Shown here: one piece after another, positions 18,328 to 29,967 of the stretch
Layout: each line of letters opens with the position of its first letter
How positions within the stretch are numbered: the stretch's first letter is position 1
Assembly: GCF_003201595.1 (NCBI RefSeq)
Contig: NZ_QJJS01000009.1
Span: forward strand, 86,438-150,437
Length of the DNA stretch: 64,000 bases
Origin: Sphaerotilus hippei
Lineage (GTDB): Bacteria > Pseudomonadota > Gammaproteobacteria > Burkholderiales > Burkholderiaceae_C
Direction: 5' to 3'
Translations under genes and position numbers: made by a program
The notes under the pieces: model-generated
What the model saw: only the letters and a program-made list of their open reading frames with translations
Databases searched by the model: none
Told to the model about the DNA's origin: nothing

Positions 18328-19800
18328 TCACAGTTTCGACACGCCGACGTGGCGGATCAGCTCGGTCACGGACACATGCATCACGTCGGTGAACGGCTTC
18401 GGATACAGGCCCATCGCCAGCGTGGCGATCGCCAGCACGGCCATCATCAGGAACTCGCGGGCATTGATGTCCTGCAGCTGGCGCACGTTGTCGTTGGTCA
18501 CGTCGCCGAAGTACACGCGCTTGATCATCCACAGCGTGTAGGCCGCACCCAGGATCAGGGCGGTGGCCGACAGCAGGCCGATCCAGAAGTTGAACTTCAC
18601 GGCCGCGAGGATGACCATCCACTCGCCGATGAAGCCGGCGGTGCCCGGCAGGCCGCAGTTGGCCATGCCGAAGAAGACGGCGAAGGCGGCGAACTTGGGC
18701 ATCGTGTTGACCACGCCACCGTAGGCCGCGATCTCACGCGAATGCACCCGGTCGTACAGCACGCCGATGGACAGGAACATCGCGCCCGACACGAAGCCGT
18801 GCGAGATCATCTGCACCAGACCGCCGGAGATGCCCAGCTCGCTGAAGACGAAGAAACCCAGCGTGACGAAACCCATGTGGGCGATCGACGAATAGGCGAC
18901 CAGCTTCTTCATGTCGTTCTGCACCAGCGCGACCAGGCCGATGTAGATCACCGCCACCAGGGACAGCGTGATCACCAGCGCGCTCCACTCGTGGCTGGCG
19001 TCCGGCACGATCGGCAGCGAGAAGCGCAGGAAGCCGTAGCAGCCCAGCTTCAGCATGATCGCGGCCAGCACGACCGAGCCGCCGGTGGGCGCCTCGACGT
19101 GGGCGTCCGGCAGCCAGGTGTGCACCGGCCACATCGGCACCTTCGCGGCGAAGGCGGCGAAGAAGGCGAAGAACAGCAGCGTCTGCGTCGGGCCGTCCAG
19201 CGGCAGCTGGTGCCAGTCGAGGATCTCGAAGCTGCCACCCGACTTGAAGTACAGGAAGATCAGCGCGATCAGCATCAGCAGCGAGCCGGCCAGCGTGTAC
19301 AGGAAGAACTTGAACGCGGCGTAGACCCGGCGCGGACCGCCCCAGACCCCGATGATGATGTACATCGGGATCAGCGTCGCTTCGAAGAACACGTAGAACA
19401 GCAGGCCGTCGACGGCGCAGAACACGCCGATCATCAGTCCCGACAGGATCAGGAAGGCGCCCATGTACTGGTGCACCCGCTCGGTGATCACTTCCCAGGC
19501 GGCGATGACGACGATGATCGTGATGAAGGCCGTCAGCAGCACGAACCACACCGAGATGCCGTCCACGCCGAGGTGGTAGCGCACGTTGAAGCGTTCGATC
19601 CAGGAGACGTTCTCCTGGAACTGCATCGCCGCCGTGGTGACGTCGAAGCCGGTGACCAGCGGAATGGTCACCACGAAGCTGATGATCGCGCCGATGAGCG
19701 CCAGCCAGCGGGCAGTGCCCGCCCGGTCGTCACGACCGGTGACCAGCAGAAGAAGGCCGAAGAGGATCGGCAGCCAGATGGAGAGCGAAAGGTAGGCCAT
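18328..19800 (-). CDS. nuoM: NADH-quinone oxidoreductase subunit M
   Basis: 490-residue antiporter-like membrane subunit of complex I. Typical sequence blocks: [20 protein letters not shown] near the N-terminus, [21 protein letters not shown] (with the conserved Glu of helix 5), [30 protein letters not shown] and [16 protein letters not shown]. Length is standard. It lies 16 bases after nuoL and 19 before nuoN. Confidence 0.98.
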   Translation of the reverse strand: MAYLSLSIWLPILFGLLLLVTGRDDRAGTARWLALIGAIISFVVTIPLVTGFDVTTAAMQFQENVSWIERFNVRYHLGVDGISVWFVLLTAFITIIVVIAAWEVITERVHQYMGAFLILSGLMIGVFCAVDGLLFYVFFEATLIPMYIIIGVWGGPRRVYAAFKFFLYTLAGSLLMLIALIFLYFKSGGSFEILDWHQLPLDGPTQTLLFFAFFAAFAAKVPMWPVHTWLPDAHVEAPTGGSVVLAAIMLKLGCYGFLRFSLPIVPDASHEWSALVITLSLVAVIYIGLVALVQNDMKKLVAYSSIAHMGFVTLGFFVFSELGISGGLVQMISHGFVSGAMFLSIGVLYDRVHSREIAAYGGVVNTMPKFAAFAVFFGMANCGLPGTAGFIGEWMVILAAVKFNFWIGLLSATALILGAAYTLWMIKRVYFGDVTNDNVRQLQDINAREFLMMAVLAIATLAMGLYPKPFTDVMHVSVTELIRHVGVSKL

Positions 19801-19816
19801 GTCGGTTGTTCCTCGC

Positions 19817-21838
19817 TCAGCGCGCCGGCCACACGAACCATGTCATCAGTGCGAACACACCGAGGAGCATGACCAATGCGTAGTGATAGATGTAACCCGT
19901 CTGCAGGAAGCGCATCACGCCCGCCAGCTTGCCGATCAGGCGAGCCGAGCCGTTCACGATGAGTCCGTCGATCAGGGCCACGTCGCCCACCTTCCACAGG
20001 CCGCGTCCCAGCAGACGCGCGCCAGCGGCGAGGATGTTCTCGTTGATCCAGTCCAGGAAGTACTTGTTCTCCATCACCTTCACCAGCGGCGACAGCGCGC
20101 GGCCGATCGCGGCAGGCACCGCGGGGACGACCATGTAGAACACGTAGGCCACGACGACACCGGCCAGGGCCAGGGCGAACGGCAGGGTCTGCACGGCGTG
20201 CATCGCCATCGCCATCGCGCCGTGGAACTCCTCGCGCAGCACCGTCATCGCGGGGTGGCGGGCGGCGTCGACGAACACGGCATCCTTCAGGAAGTCGCCG
20301 TAGAGCAGCGGCTCGATCGTCAGGTAGCCGATCACGACCGACGGGATCGCCAGCAGCACCAGCGGCAGCGTCACCACCCAGGGCGACTCATGCGGCGTGT
20401 GGGCATGCCCGTGGCCGTGGTCGTCGTCATGGTGGTCATGCTCGCCCGGGAAGGGCTTGTGGTGGAAGTGTTCCTTGCCGTGGAAGACCAGGAAGTACAT
20501 CCGGAACGAATAGAAGGCCGTCACGAACACGCCGATCACCGCCGCCCAGTAGGCGTAGTGCGCGGCCGGCAGGTGGCTGGCGTGCAGCGCCTCGATGATC
20601 GAGTCCTTCGAGTAGAAGCCCGAGAAGAACGGCGTGCCGATCAGCGCGAGCGAACCCAGCAGCGAGGTGATCCAGGTGATGGGCATGTACTTGCGCAGGC
20701 CGCCCATGTTGCGGATGTCCTGGTCGTGGTGCATGCCGATGATGACCGAGCCCGCGCCGAGGAACAGCAGCGCCTTGAAGAAGGCGTGCGTCATCAGGTG
20801 GAACACGGCCACCGAGTAGGCGGACGCGCCCAGCGCGATGGTCATGTAGCCCAGCTGCGACAGCGTCGAGTAGGCCACCACCCGCTTGATGTCGTTCTGG
20901 ATGATGCCCAGGAAGCCCATGAACAGCGCCGTGATCGAGCCGATGATCAGGATGAAGTTCAGCGCGGTGTCCGACAGCTCGAACAGCGGCGACATGCGCG
21001 TGACCATGAAGATGCCGGCCGTCACCATGGTGGCGGCGTGGATCAGCGCGGAGATCGGGGTCGGGCCTTCCATCGAGTCGGGCAGCCAGACGTGCAGCGG
21101 GAACTGCGCCGACTTGCCCATCGCGCCGATGAACAGGCAGATGCAGGTCACGGTGATCAGCATCCAGGGCTCGCCGCCGAAGGGGTTGGCGAAGCCGAGC
21201 TGGCTGTACTCGCCGGCCTTGGCGAAGGCTTCGCTGTAGTTCAGCGTGCCGGCGTAGGCGGCGATCAGGCCGATGCCCAGGATGAAGCCGAAGTCACCGA
21301 CCCGGTTGACCAGGAAGGCCTTCATGTTGGCGAAGATCGCCGTCGGCTTCTTGAACCAGAAGCCGATCAGCAGGTAGGACACCAGGCCCACCGCTTCCCA
21401 GCCGAAGAACAGCTGCAGGAAGTTGTTGCTCATGACCAGCATGAGCATCGAGAAGGTGAACAGCGAGATGTAGGAGAAGAAGCGCTGGTAGCCGTCGTCC
21501 TCTTCCATGTAGCCGATGGTGTAGATGTGCACCATCAGCGACACGAAGGTGACCACGCACATCATCATCGCGGTCAGGCCGTCGATCATGAAGCCGACTT
21601 CCATCTTCAGGCCGCCCAGCACCATCCACTCGTAGACGGTCTGGTTGTAGCGTTCACCGTCCTGCACCACCGCCTTGAGCGTGAGGATGGAGAGCACCAG
21701 GGCGATGAAGACACCGAGGATGGTGGCGACGTGGGCGCCGCGCCGGCCCACCGTCTTGCCGAAGAAGCCGGCGATCACCGCACCCGCCAGGGGGGCGAGC
21801 GGCACGGCAAGCAGCATCGATTGCGAGAGCTGAGACAT
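19817..21838 (-). CDS. nuoL: NADH-quinone oxidoreductase subunit L (with His-rich loop)
   Basis: 673-residue distal proton-pumping subunit of complex I. The antiporter core (FFGWEAVGLVSYLLIGFW, KSAQFPLHVWLPDSMEGPTPISALIHAATMV, NDIKRVVAYSTLSQLG) is followed by the C-terminal region that carries the long lateral helix in known structures. At about residues 454-485 there is a loop packed with His and Asp (PGEHDHHDDDHGHGHAH) between two membrane helices. This is a possible metal-binding feature. Length is slightly above the E. coli protein (613), mostly because of this loop. The gene starts 21 bases after nuoK. Confidence 0.97.
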   Translation of the reverse strand: MSQLSQSMLLAVPLAPLAGAVIAGFFGKTVGRRGAHVATILGVFIALVLSILTLKAVVQDGERYNQTVYEWMVLGGLKMEVGFMIDGLTAMMMCVVTFVSLMVHIYTIGYMEEDDGYQRFFSYISLFTFSMLMLVMSNNFLQLFFGWEAVGLVSYLLIGFWFKKPTAIFANMKAFLVNRVGDFGFILGIGLIAAYAGTLNYSEAFAKAGEYSQLGFANPFGGEPWMLITVTCICLFIGAMGKSAQFPLHVWLPDSMEGPTPISALIHAATMVTAGIFMVTRMSPLFELSDTALNFILIIGSITALFMGFLGIIQNDIKRVVAYSTLSQLGYMTIALGASAYSVAVFHLMTHAFFKALLFLGAGSVIIGMHHDQDIRNMGGLRKYMPITWITSLLGSLALIGTPFFSGFYSKDSIIEALHASHLPAAHYAYWAAVIGVFVTAFYSFRMYFLVFHGKEHFHHKPFPGEHDHHDDDHGHGHAHTPHESPWVVTLPLVLLAIPSVVIGYLTIEPLLYGDFLKDAVFVDAARHPAMTVLREEFHGAMAMAMHAVQTLPFALALAGVVVAYVFYMVVPAVPAAIGRALSPLVKVMENKYFLDWINENILAAGARLLGRGLWKVGDVALIDGLIVNGSARLIGKLAGVMRFLQTGYIYHYALVMLLGVFALMTWFVWPAR

Positions 21839-21859
21839 TTTCTGGAATTCCCCTTGGCG

Positions 21860-22168
21860 TCAGCCCTTCAGCGAATCGAGCTCGTCGACGTTGATCGTCG
21901 AACGATTGCGGAACAGCACGACCAGGATGGCCAGACCGATCGCGGACTCGGCAGCTGCCACCGTCAGAATGAAGAACACGAACACCTGTCCGGCCATGTC
22001 ACCCAGGTAGTGGGAGAAGGCCACGAAGTTCAGGTTGACCGCCAGCAGCATCAGCTCGATGGCCATCAGCAGCACGATCAGGTTCTTGCGATTGAGGAAG
22101 ATGCCGATCACCGACAGCGCGAACAGGATCGCGCCCAGCGTCAGGTAGTGTCCGAGTGTGAGCGTCAT
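21860..22168 (-). CDS. nuoK: NADH-quinone oxidoreductase subunit K
   Basis: 102-residue, three-helix membrane subunit of complex I. The conserved membrane glutamates are present: one in [15 protein letters not shown] (helix 2) and one in [14 protein letters not shown] (helix 3), both part of the proton path in this family. The start overlaps the nuoJ stop by 4 bases (ATGA), indicating coupled translation. Confidence 0.98.
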   Translation of the reverse strand: MTLTLGHYLTLGAILFALSVIGIFLNRKNLIVLLMAIELMLLAVNLNFVAFSHYLGDMAGQVFVFFILTVAAAESAIGLAILVVLFRNRSTINVDELDSLKG

Positions 22169-22836
22169 GCTTGTCCTTTCGGCGCGCCGGCCGTGTCGGC
22201 GGCAGCGGCAGGAGCGGAAGGCTGTTCACGCACGGCATCCATCTTGATGATGCGCAGGCGATCCGCCTTCTTGGCCTTGACCTGTTCCGCGGGGTTCAGA
22301 TAGCGGCTGTCCTTGCGGCGACGCAGCGTCAGCGCGATGGCGGCGATGATGGCCACCAGCAGCAGCACGGCGGCGATCTCCAGCGGGTAGAGATAGGCCG
22401 TGTAGATCTGGATGCCCAGCATGCGGGTGTTGGACATCTGGACGGCGGCGTCGCCCATGGTCTTGGCCACCGGCGTGCTGAAGCCGCGCTGCAGCACGAG
22501 GGCCATCTCCACCGCGATCACGGCACCGACGGTGCCCGCGAGCGGGAAGTGCTTCCAGAAACCCTCACGCAGGCCGTCGACGTTGATGTCGAGCATCATG
22601 ACGACGAAGAGGAACAGCACCATGACTGCCCCCACGTAGACGAGGACGAGCGCGATGGCGAGGAATTCGGCCTGGAGCAGCATCCACACGCACGAGGCGT
22701 TGAAGAAGGCCAGCACCAGATAGAGCGCGGCATGCACGGGGCTGCGTGCCGTGATGACCCGGAAGGCTGCGAACAGCAGCACGGCCGAGAAGACGTAAAA
22801 GAGCGCGGTGGTCGTATCCATGTCGTAGTCGGGCAC
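22165..22836 (-). CDS. nuoJ: NADH-quinone oxidoreductase subunit J
   Basis: Membrane subunit J of complex I, up to 223 residues with five helices. The conserved helix-3 stretch [18 protein letters not shown] is the segment that shows a pi-bulge in complex I structures. The C-terminal 45 residues beyond the last helix are basic and Ala-rich and vary in the family. Start: GTG at 22836 has AGGAGAGGGG in place 6-10 bases upstream; the ATG at 22821 ([12 protein letters not shown]) matches the N-terminus usual in homologues but lacks its own Shine-Dalgarno. The two differ by five residues. Confidence 0.95.
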   Translation of the reverse strand: MPDYDMDTTTALFYVFSAVLLFAAFRVITARSPVHAALYLVLAFFNASCVWMLLQAEFLAIALVLVYVGAVMVLFLFVVMMLDINVDGLREGFWKHFPLAGTVGAVIAVEMALVLQRGFSTPVAKTMGDAAVQMSNTRMLGIQIYTAYLYPLEIAAVLLLVAIIAAIALTLRRRKDSRYLNPAEQVKAKKADRLRIIKMDAVREQPSAPAAAADTAGAPKGQA

Positions 22837-22907
22837 GGGTGGCCCCTCTCCTGGTCAGACGGGAGCCGCCCCGGTCGGGGGCGGCACGGTCAGCCTGCGG
22901 AGAAGGA

Positions 22908-23405
22908 TCACCGGTACTTGGCGTCCGCCTCCTTGTTGGCTGCAATGTCCTTCTCGTAGCGGTCACCGACCGCCAGCAGCATGTCCTTGGTGAAGTACAG
23001 GTCGCCCCGCTTCTCACCGTGGTACTCGAAGACATGCGTCTCGACGATCGAGTCGACCGGGCAGCTCTCCTCGCAGAAGCCGCAGAAGATGCACTTGGTC
23101 AGATCGATGTCGTAGCGGGTGGTGCGGCGTGAACCGTCCTCGCGCACGTCCGACTCGATCGTGATCGCCATCGCGGGGCACACCGCCTCGCACAGCTTGC
23201 AGGCGATGCAGCGCTCTTCACCGTTCTCGTAACGGCGCAGGGCATGCAGACCCCGGAAACGCGGGCTCATCGGGGTGCGTTCTTCCGGAAACTGCACGGT
23301 GACCGTGCGCTGCAGGAAGTAACGACCGGTGAGCTTGAGCCCCTTGAACATCTCCAGCAGCATGAAGCTGGAGACAAAATCCTTGACACTGGCCACGGCG
23401 GACAT
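22908..23405 (-). CDS. nuoI: NADH-quinone oxidoreductase subunit I
   Basis: 165-residue peripheral-arm subunit carrying two [4Fe-4S] clusters (N6a, N6b). Both ligand sets are intact: [12 protein letters not shown] and [12 protein letters not shown]. An N-terminal amphipathic part ([20 protein letters not shown]) anchors it to the membrane arm. The ATG at 23405 gives the normal N-terminus; the open frame further upstream runs into nuoH. A 71-base gap to nuoJ is the longest inside the nuo cluster. Confidence 0.98.
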   Translation of the reverse strand: MSAVASVKDFVSSFMLLEMFKGLKLTGRYFLQRTVTVQFPEERTPMSPRFRGLHALRRYENGEERCIACKLCEAVCPAMAITIESDVREDGSRRTTRYDIDLTKCIFCGFCEESCPVDSIVETHVFEYHGEKRGDLYFTKDMLLAVGDRYEKDIAANKEADAKYR

Positions 23406-23433
23406 GTTGTGTTTCCTCGCTCGTGCGGTTGCG

Positions 23434-24492
23434 TTATTTCCAGATGTTCCAGGGCGACTGGATCCACAGACCCACCACCACCAGCCACACCAGGGTGATC
23501 GGGATGAAGATCTTCCAGCCCAGACGCATGATCTGGTCGTAGCGATAGCGCGGGAACGTGGCACGCACCCACAGGAACATCGTGACGACACAGAAGGTCT
23601 TGATCGCCAGCCAGATCCAGCCCGGGATGAAGGACAGGAACGCGACCGGCGCATCCCAGCCACCCAGGAACAGGATGACCGACAGCGTCGACACCAGGAT
23701 CATGTTGGCGTATTCGGCCAGGAAGAACATGGCGAACGACATGCCCGAGTACTCGATCATGTGACCGGCCACGATTTCCGACTCGCCTTCGACGACGTCG
23801 AACGGATGGCGGTTGGTCTCGGCCAGGCCGGAGATGAAGTACACGACGAAGATCGGCAGCAGCGGCAGCCAGTTCCAGGACAGGAAGTTCAGGCCCATGG
23901 ACGCGAAGGTGCCGCGGGTCTGGCTGGTCACGATGTCGGTCATGTTCAGGCTGTTGCAGGTCATCAGCACGACGACAAAGCAGAAGCCCATCGCGATCTC
24001 GTAGCTGACCATCTGCGCCGAGGCCCGCAGCGCGCCCAGGAAGGCGTACTTCGAGTTCGAGGCCCAGCCGGCGATGATCACGCCGTAGACCTCGAGCGAG
24101 GTGATCGCCATCAGGAACAGCAGGCCCGCGTTGACGTTCGACAGCGCGACTTCAGGACCGAAGGGCACGACCGCCCACGCGGCCAGCGCCGGCATGATCG
24201 TCATGATCGGGCCCAGGAAGAACAGGCCCTTGCTCGCGGCCGTCGGCGCGATGATCTCCTTGAAGATCAGCTTGACCGCATCGGCGATCGGGGTCAGCAG
24301 GCCGTAGGGGCCCACCCGGTTCGGACCCGGACGGATCTGCGACCAGGCGATGGCCTTGCGCTCCCACAGGGTCAGGTAGGCCACGCAGCCCAGCAGCGGC
24401 AGCAGCACCGCCACGATCTTCAACAGCGTCCACACCACCGGCCAGGCTCCACCCAGGGCCGAGGTGCCGACACTTTGCACGGTTTCCAGCAT
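23434..24492 (-). CDS. nuoH: NADH-quinone oxidoreductase subunit H
   Basis: 352-residue membrane subunit that forms the quinone-binding junction with the peripheral arm. Diagnostic blocks are [37 protein letters not shown], and the acidic quinone-channel loop [18 protein letters not shown] followed by FFLAEYANM. Eight helices are expected and visible. The ATG at 24492 lies 20 bases after the nuoG stop. Confidence 0.98.
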   Translation of the reverse strand: MLETVQSVGTSALGGAWPVVWTLLKIVAVLLPLLGCVAYLTLWERKAIAWSQIRPGPNRVGPYGLLTPIADAVKLIFKEIIAPTAASKGLFFLGPIMTIMPALAAWAVVPFGPEVALSNVNAGLLFLMAITSLEVYGVIIAGWASNSKYAFLGALRASAQMVSYEIAMGFCFVVVLMTCNSLNMTDIVTSQTRGTFASMGLNFLSWNWLPLLPIFVVYFISGLAETNRHPFDVVEGESEIVAGHMIEYSGMSFAMFFLAEYANMILVSTLSVILFLGGWDAPVAFLSFIPGWIWLAIKTFCVVTMFLWVRATFPRYRYDQIMRLGWKIFIPITLVWLVVVGLWIQSPWNIWK

Positions 24493-24512
24493 GCTCAGTT
24501 TCCTCTCGGCGA

Positions 24513-26822
24513 TCAGGCGCGCTCGACGCTCAGGGCGCCAAAGGCAGCACCGAGGCTCGCGGTATGGGCATGTCCCTGCGGGACACGAACGACACCGGCC
24601 GCCAGCGTGGCGTCCAGCAGGGCGGGCAGCACGACACTGTCGCTGCCCTGGCTGACACGCACCTTGTCCCCGTCGACCAGGCCCAGGCGGGCCCACAGGT
24701 CCGTCGGCAGACCGGCCACCGGAGCGGCCGCGTCACGGGTGGCCTGCAGCGCAGGCGCACGGCGCACGACCAGGTCGCTGCTGTAGATCGGCACCGGGGC
24801 GTAACGCTCCGGCGTCGAGTCGGCGGCGACCGTCGCGCCCGGCATCACGGCCGTGGCGTTCGACAGGCGATGGGCCAGCGCGTCCAGGTCACCACAGGCC
24901 TGGGCCCGCACCTCTTCGACCGTTTCCTGGTCGAAGCCGGCGATGCCCAGCAGGTTGCCCAGCACACGCAGCACCTTCCAGCCCGGGCGGGTCTCGCCGA
25001 GCGGACGCACGACCCCGTGGAAGCTCTGCACCACCCCTTCGGCGTTCACGAAGCTGCCCGCCGTCTCGGTGAACGGGGCGATGGGCAGCAGCACGTCGGC
25101 CAGGTCCAGGTTGGCCGAGAACGGGCTCAGCGACACCACCATCTCGGCGGCGGCGAGCGCGCGGCGCGCCTGGGCCGGCTGGGCCATGTCCTCGGCTTCG
25201 GCGTTGAACAGCACGTAGGCCTTCAGCGGACGGGCCAGCATCTGGCCGGCATCCAGGCCGCCTTGCGGCTGGGCGCCGACCAGCTGGGCACCGACGCTGT
25301 TGCCGGACTCGCCCAGGTAGCCGCAGGTCGCGCCGGTCTGTTCGGCGATCCACTGCGCCAGGGCCAGCAGCTCGGCGGCCTGCGGGTGCTGTGCCGCCGC
25401 GTTGCCCAGTAGCACGACCTTGTTCTGTCCACTCATCAGCGACTGCGCGATGGCCTGGGCGGCTTCGCCCGGCACCACCGACATCGGAGCGGTCACGCCC
25501 TTGGCCGTGGCCACGGCCGCGGCGATCTCGACCAGCGCGCCGGCCCATTGCGACGGCGCGGTGATCAGCTCGCTGCCCAGGCTCATCGCCCAGTCTTCGG
25601 CCGCCGCATGCACACGCATGACCTGCGCACCGCGACGAGCCGCCTGGCGCAGGCGCTGGGCGAACAGCGGATGGTCCTTGCGCAGCGAGGAGCCGATGAC
25701 CAGCGCACGATCGGCCGTCGTCAGCGAGGCGATCGACGTGCCCAGCCAGCGCACCGCGCCCGCATCGGTGCGGAAGTCGGCATGGCGCAGGCGGTGGTCG
25801 ATGTTGTCGCTGCCCAGGCCGCGCACCAGTCGGGCCAGCAGGTGCAGTTCCTCGCTGGTGCTCATCGCCGAGGCGAGTGCACCGATGGCGCCGGCACCGT
25901 GTTCGGTCTTGATCTGCTTGAGGCCGTTGGCGACGTACTCGAGCGCGGTCTGCCAGTCGACGGCCTTCCACTGACCGCCCTGCTTGAGCATCGGGGTCTG
26001 CAGGCGGGCCTCGCCGTTGAAGGCTTCGTAGCTGAAGCGGTCGCGGTCGGCGATCCAGCACTCGTTGGCCGCATCGTTCTCGAGCGGCACGACACGCAGG
26101 ACCTTGTTGTTCTTGACCTGCACGATCAGGTTGGCACCGTTGGAGTCGTGCGGGCTGACGCTCTTGCGACGCGACAGCTCCCAGGTGCGGGCGCTGTAGC
26201 GGAAGGGCTTGCTGGTGAGTGCGCCGACCGGGCAGATGTCGATCATGTTGCCCGACAGCTCGGAGTCGATCGTCTCGCCCAGGAAGGTCGTGATCTCGGA
26301 GTGCTCGCCACGGTGGACCATGCCGAGTTCCATCTGGCCGGCGATCTCCTGGCCGAAGCGCACGCAGCGGGTGCAGTGGATGCAGCGGCTCATCTCCTCC
26401 ATGGAGATCAGCGGGCCGACCTCCTTGTGGAAGACGACGCGCTTCTCTTCTTCGTAGCGCGAGGCCGACTTGCCGTAGCCCACGGCCAGATCCTGCAGCT
26501 GGCATTCGCCGCCCTGGTCGCAGATCGGGCAGTCCAGCGGGTGATTGATGAGCAGGAACTCCATCACCGACTGCTGGGCCTTGATCGCCTTGTCGCTCTT
26601 GGTGCGAACGATCATGCCCTGGGTGACGGGCGTGGCGCAGGCCGGCATCGGCTTGGGCGCCTTCTCCACGTCGACCAGGCACATGCGGCAGTTGGCCGCG
26701 ATGGAGAGCTTCTTGTGGTAGCAGAAGTGCGGGATGTAGGTGCCGGCCTTCTCGGCTGCATGCATGACCATGCAGCCTTCGGCCACTTCCACCTTCTTGC
26801 CGTCGAGTTCGATTTCAACCAT
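24513..26822 (-). CDS. nuoG: NADH-quinone oxidoreductase subunit G
   Basis: 769-residue peripheral-arm iron-sulfur subunit. The N-terminal ferredoxin-like domain has the [2Fe-2S] ligands ([15 protein letters not shown]), then the His/Cys set ([18 protein letters not shown]) and a [4Fe-4S] set ([16 protein letters not shown]...CPVGAL). The rest is a molybdopterin-oxidoreductase-like domain without a cofactor role in complex I. Towards the C-terminus it is Ala-rich and less conserved, as usual. It lies 15 bases after nuoF and 20 before nuoH. Confidence 0.97.
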   Translation of the reverse strand: MVEIELDGKKVEVAEGCMVMHAAEKAGTYIPHFCYHKKLSIAANCRMCLVDVEKAPKPMPACATPVTQGMIVRTKSDKAIKAQQSVMEFLLINHPLDCPICDQGGECQLQDLAVGYGKSASRYEEEKRVVFHKEVGPLISMEEMSRCIHCTRCVRFGQEIAGQMELGMVHRGEHSEITTFLGETIDSELSGNMIDICPVGALTSKPFRYSARTWELSRRKSVSPHDSNGANLIVQVKNNKVLRVVPLENDAANECWIADRDRFSYEAFNGEARLQTPMLKQGGQWKAVDWQTALEYVANGLKQIKTEHGAGAIGALASAMSTSEELHLLARLVRGLGSDNIDHRLRHADFRTDAGAVRWLGTSIASLTTADRALVIGSSLRKDHPLFAQRLRQAARRGAQVMRVHAAAEDWAMSLGSELITAPSQWAGALVEIAAAVATAKGVTAPMSVVPGEAAQAIAQSLMSGQNKVVLLGNAAAQHPQAAELLALAQWIAEQTGATCGYLGESGNSVGAQLVGAQPQGGLDAGQMLARPLKAYVLFNAEAEDMAQPAQARRALAAAEMVVSLSPFSANLDLADVLLPIAPFTETAGSFVNAEGVVQSFHGVVRPLGETRPGWKVLRVLGNLLGIAGFDQETVEEVRAQACGDLDALAHRLSNATAVMPGATVAADSTPERYAPVPIYSSDLVVRRAPALQATRDAAAPVAGLPTDLWARLGLVDGDKVRVSQGSDSVVLPALLDATLAAGVVRVPQGHAHTASLGAAFGALSVERA

Positions 26823-26837
26823 GTTTGTTCGCCCCGA

Positions 26838-28184
26838 TCAGATGTAGGCCGGGACCGTGCAGGTCTTGTGTTCGATGTGATGGACGAACTCGTGACGGAA
26901 ATGCTTGAGCATCCCGCGCACCGGCATCGCTGCCGCATCGCCCAGAGCGCAGATGGTGCGTCCCATGATGTTCTCCGCGACGTTGTCGAGCAGCGCCAGG
27001 TCGTCGGCACGGCCTTCGCCGTGTTCGATGCGCTGCACCATGCGCCACAGCCAGCCCGTGCCTTCGCGGCAGGGCGTGCACTGGCCGCAGGACTCGTGCG
27101 AGTAGAAGTAGGACAGGCGCAGCAGGCTCTTGACCATGCAGCGGGTCTCGTCCATCACGATGACCGCACCGGAACCCAGCATCGAACCCGCCTTGGCGAT
27201 CGAGTCGTAGTCCATCGTGCAGGCCATGATGACCTCGGCGGGCAGCACGGGCGACGACGAGCCGCCCGGGATCACCGCCTTGAGCTTCTTGCCGCCCTTG
27301 ACACCGCCGGCGAGGGCCAGCAGCGCGGAGAACGGCGTGCCCATCGGCACCTCGTAGTTGCCGGGGCGCTCGACGTCGCCGACCATCGAGAAGATCTTGG
27401 TGCCGCCGTTGTTGGGCTTGCCGCACTCGAGGTAGGCCTGGCCGCCGTTGCGGATGATCCAGGGCACCGCACCGAAAGTCTCGGTGTTGTTGATCGTGGT
27501 CGGGCGGCCGTACAGGCCGAAGCTGGCCGGGAACGGCGGCTTGAAGCGCGGCTGGCCCTTCTTGCCCTCGAGCGACTCGAGCAGCGCGGTCTCCTCGCCA
27601 CAGATGTAGGCGCCGAAACCGTGGTGGGCGTGCAGCTGGAAGCTGTGCTTGCTGCCCAGGATGTTCGCCCCCAGGTAGCCGGCCGCGCGGGCCTCTTCCA
27701 GGGCCGCCTCGAAGCGCTCGTAGACCTCGAAGATCTCGCCGTGGATGTAGTTGTAGCCCACCGAGATGCCCATCGCGTAGGCCGCGATGATCATGCCCTC
27801 GATGACGATGTGCGGGTTGTAGAACAGGATGTCCCTGTCCTTGCAGGTGCCCGGCTCGCCTTCGTCGGAGTTGCAGACCAGGTACTTCTGCACCGGCAGC
27901 GCGCGGGGCATGAAGCTCCACTTCAGGCCGGTCGGGAAACCCGCGCCGCCGCGGCCGCGCAGGCCGGAGGCCTTGACCTCGGCGATCACCTGGTCGGCCG
28001 TCATGCCTTCGCCGCCGTCCTGAGCCAGGATCTTGCGCAGGGCCTGGTAGCCGCCCCGGGCCTCGTAGTCGGCGATGCCCCAGTTGCGGCCGTTCAGTCC
28101 GGCGTAGATCTGGGGATTGATGTGGCGGTCATGGAAACAGGTTTCCTGGCCGGTGGTCTGGAACTTGGAGAGATCGAGAGTCAT
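26838..28184 (-). CDS. nuoF: NADH-quinone oxidoreductase subunit F
   Basis: 448-residue NADH-oxidising subunit. The NADH/FMN sites appear as [16 protein letters not shown] and [15 protein letters not shown], with the NAD-region [23 protein letters not shown] in between. The N3 [4Fe-4S] ligands are in [15 protein letters not shown] plus the later Cys in [12 protein letters not shown]. All elements are intact. It starts 3 bases after the nuoE stop. Confidence 0.98.
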   Translation of the reverse strand: MTLDLSKFQTTGQETCFHDRHINPQIYAGLNGRNWGIADYEARGGYQALRKILAQDGGEGMTADQVIAEVKASGLRGRGGAGFPTGLKWSFMPRALPVQKYLVCNSDEGEPGTCKDRDILFYNPHIVIEGMIIAAYAMGISVGYNYIHGEIFEVYERFEAALEEARAAGYLGANILGSKHSFQLHAHHGFGAYICGEETALLESLEGKKGQPRFKPPFPASFGLYGRPTTINNTETFGAVPWIIRNGGQAYLECGKPNNGGTKIFSMVGDVERPGNYEVPMGTPFSALLALAGGVKGGKKLKAVIPGGSSSPVLPAEVIMACTMDYDSIAKAGSMLGSGAVIVMDETRCMVKSLLRLSYFYSHESCGQCTPCREGTGWLWRMVQRIEHGEGRADDLALLDNVAENIMGRTICALGDAAAMPVRGMLKHFRHEFVHHIEHKTCTVPAYI

Positions 28185-28187
28185 CGC

Positions 28188-28682
28188 TCAGGCCCCCTGC
28201 TTCGCGTGGGCGGCCAGCGTGTCCACCAGCTCGTCCAGACGGTCGTTGCTCATGTAGCTGAGCATCTGGCGGTCGTTGACCAGCATCACCGGCGCGTCGG
28301 CGCAGGCACCGAGGCATTCGCACTGCTGCACGGTGAACAGGCCGTCGGCGGTGGTGCCACCGTCCTGGACGCCCAGCTTGCTGCACAGATGCTCCAGCGC
28401 GCCCTGCCCGTTGCGCAGCTGGCACGGCAGGTTGGTGCAGACGTTGAGCTTGAACTTGCCCGTCTGCCGCTGGTTGTACATGTTGTAGAAGGTCGTCACT
28501 TCGCGCACGGCGATGGCGGGCATGCCCAGCACCTCGGCGATACCCGCCTCGGCCTCGGGCGACACCCAGCCCTGCTCCTGCTGGGCGATCGACAGACATG
28601 CCATCACCGCCGACTGCTTCTGCTCGGGCGGATACTTGGCAACTTCGCGCGCAAACCGCGCCAGGGTGGCTTCACTGAACAT
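28188..28682 (-). CDS. nuoE: NADH-quinone oxidoreductase subunit E
   Basis: 164-residue thioredoxin-fold subunit holding the N1a [2Fe-2S] cluster, which associates with NuoF. The four cysteines are in VCTNLPCQL and CECLGACADAPVM. Although the frame is open far upstream across nuoD, the ATG at 28682 gives the family N-terminus (MFSEATLARFAREVAKYP). Confidence 0.98.
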   Translation of the reverse strand: MFSEATLARFAREVAKYPPEQKQSAVMACLSIAQQEQGWVSPEAEAGIAEVLGMPAIAVREVTTFYNMYNQRQTGKFKLNVCTNLPCQLRNGQGALEHLCSKLGVQDGGTTADGLFTVQQCECLGACADAPVMLVNDRQMLSYMSNDRLDELVDTLAAHAKQGA

Positions 28683-28711
28683 GGGCTGACCTGTGTACTC
28701 GTCGTGGGTGC

Positions 28712-29965
28712 TCAGCGATCGATCTCGCCGAACACGATGTCCATCGTGCCGATGATGGCCACGGCATCGGCAATCATGTGGCCGCGTGCCATCTCGTCCA
28801 GTGCGGACAGATGGGCAAAACCGGGTGCGCGGATCTTCAGGCGGTACGGCTTGTTGGCACCGTCGCTCACCAGGTAGATGCCGAACTCGCCCTTCGGATG
28901 CTCGACGGCCGCGTAGGCTTCGCCCTCGGGCACGTGGAAACCTTCGGTGAAGAGCTTGAAGTGGTGGATCAGCTCTTCCATCGAGGTCTTCATCTCGAGG
29001 CGCGACGGCGGGGCGACCTTGTGGTTGTCGGTGATGACCGGACCGGGGTTCACGCGCAGCCAGTCCACGCACTGCTTGATGATGCGGTTGGACTGGCGCA
29101 TCTCCTCGACGCGCACCAGGAAGCGGTCGTAGGTGTCGCCGTTGACGCCCACCGGCACGTCGAAGTCCATGCGGTCGTAGACGTCGTAGGGCTGCGTCTT
29201 GCGCAGGTCCCAGGCGATGCCCGAGCCGCGCAGCATCGCGCCCGTCAGGCCCAGGTTCAGCGCCCGCTCGGGCGTGACCACGCCGATGCCGACGGTGCGC
29301 TGCTTCCAGATGCGGTTGTCGGTCAGCAGCGTCTCGTACTCGTCCACCAGCGCGGGGAAGCGCTGCGTGAAGTCGTCGATGAAGTCCAGCATCGAGCCCT
29401 GGCGGTTCTCGTTGAGCTTGGCGATCGCCTTGGCGTTGCGGATCTTGCTCGCCTTGTACTGGGGCATCACGTCCGGCAGGTCGCGATAGACGCCACCCGG
29501 ACGGAAATAGGCCGCGTGCATGCGAGCACCCGACACCGCCTCGTACAGGTCGAACAGGTCTTCCCGCTCGCGGAAGCAGTAGATCAGGATGTTCATCGCG
29601 CCGCAGTCCAGCCCGTGGCATCCCAGCCAGAGCAGGTGGTTCAGCAGACGCGTGATCTCGCTGAACATGACGCGGATGTACTGGGCCCGCTCCGGCACCT
29701 CGATGCCCAGCAGCTTCTCGATCGCCAGGCAGTACGCATGCTCGTTGCACATCATCGACACGTAGTCGAGACGGTCCATGTACGGCAGCGACTGGATGAA
29801 GGTCTTGGACTCGGCCAGCTTCTCGGTGCCGCGGTGCAGCAGGCCGATGTGCGGGTCGGCACGCTGGATGACTTCGCCGTCGAGCTCCAGCACCAGACGC
29901 AGCACGCCGTGCGCGGCCGGGTGCTGAGGCCCGAAGTTCAGGGTGTAGTTCTTGATCTCAGCCAT
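28712..29965 (-). CDS. nuoD: NADH-quinone oxidoreductase subunit D
   Basis: 417-residue 49-kDa-type subunit that lines the quinone pocket with NuoB. Recognisable: [21 protein letters not shown] at the N-terminus (quinone-proximal His), [29 protein letters not shown] and the C-terminal [12 protein letters not shown]. It is a separate protein from NuoC here, not a fusion as in E. coli. Only 2 bases separate it from the nuoC stop. Confidence 0.98.
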   Translation of the reverse strand: MAEIKNYTLNFGPQHPAAHGVLRLVLELDGEVIQRADPHIGLLHRGTEKLAESKTFIQSLPYMDRLDYVSMMCNEHAYCLAIEKLLGIEVPERAQYIRVMFSEITRLLNHLLWLGCHGLDCGAMNILIYCFREREDLFDLYEAVSGARMHAAYFRPGGVYRDLPDVMPQYKASKIRNAKAIAKLNENRQGSMLDFIDDFTQRFPALVDEYETLLTDNRIWKQRTVGIGVVTPERALNLGLTGAMLRGSGIAWDLRKTQPYDVYDRMDFDVPVGVNGDTYDRFLVRVEEMRQSNRIIKQCVDWLRVNPGPVITDNHKVAPPSRLEMKTSMEELIHHFKLFTEGFHVPEGEAYAAVEHPKGEFGIYLVSDGANKPYRLKIRAPGFAHLSALDEMARGHMIADAVAIIGTMDIVFGEIDR

Positions 29966-29967
29966 GA

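Noticed and set aside
25548-28877. Open frame of 1109 codons on the + strand across nuoG, nuoF and nuoE
   Set aside because: It overlaps three well-supported complex I genes on the other strand and has no recognisable motif.
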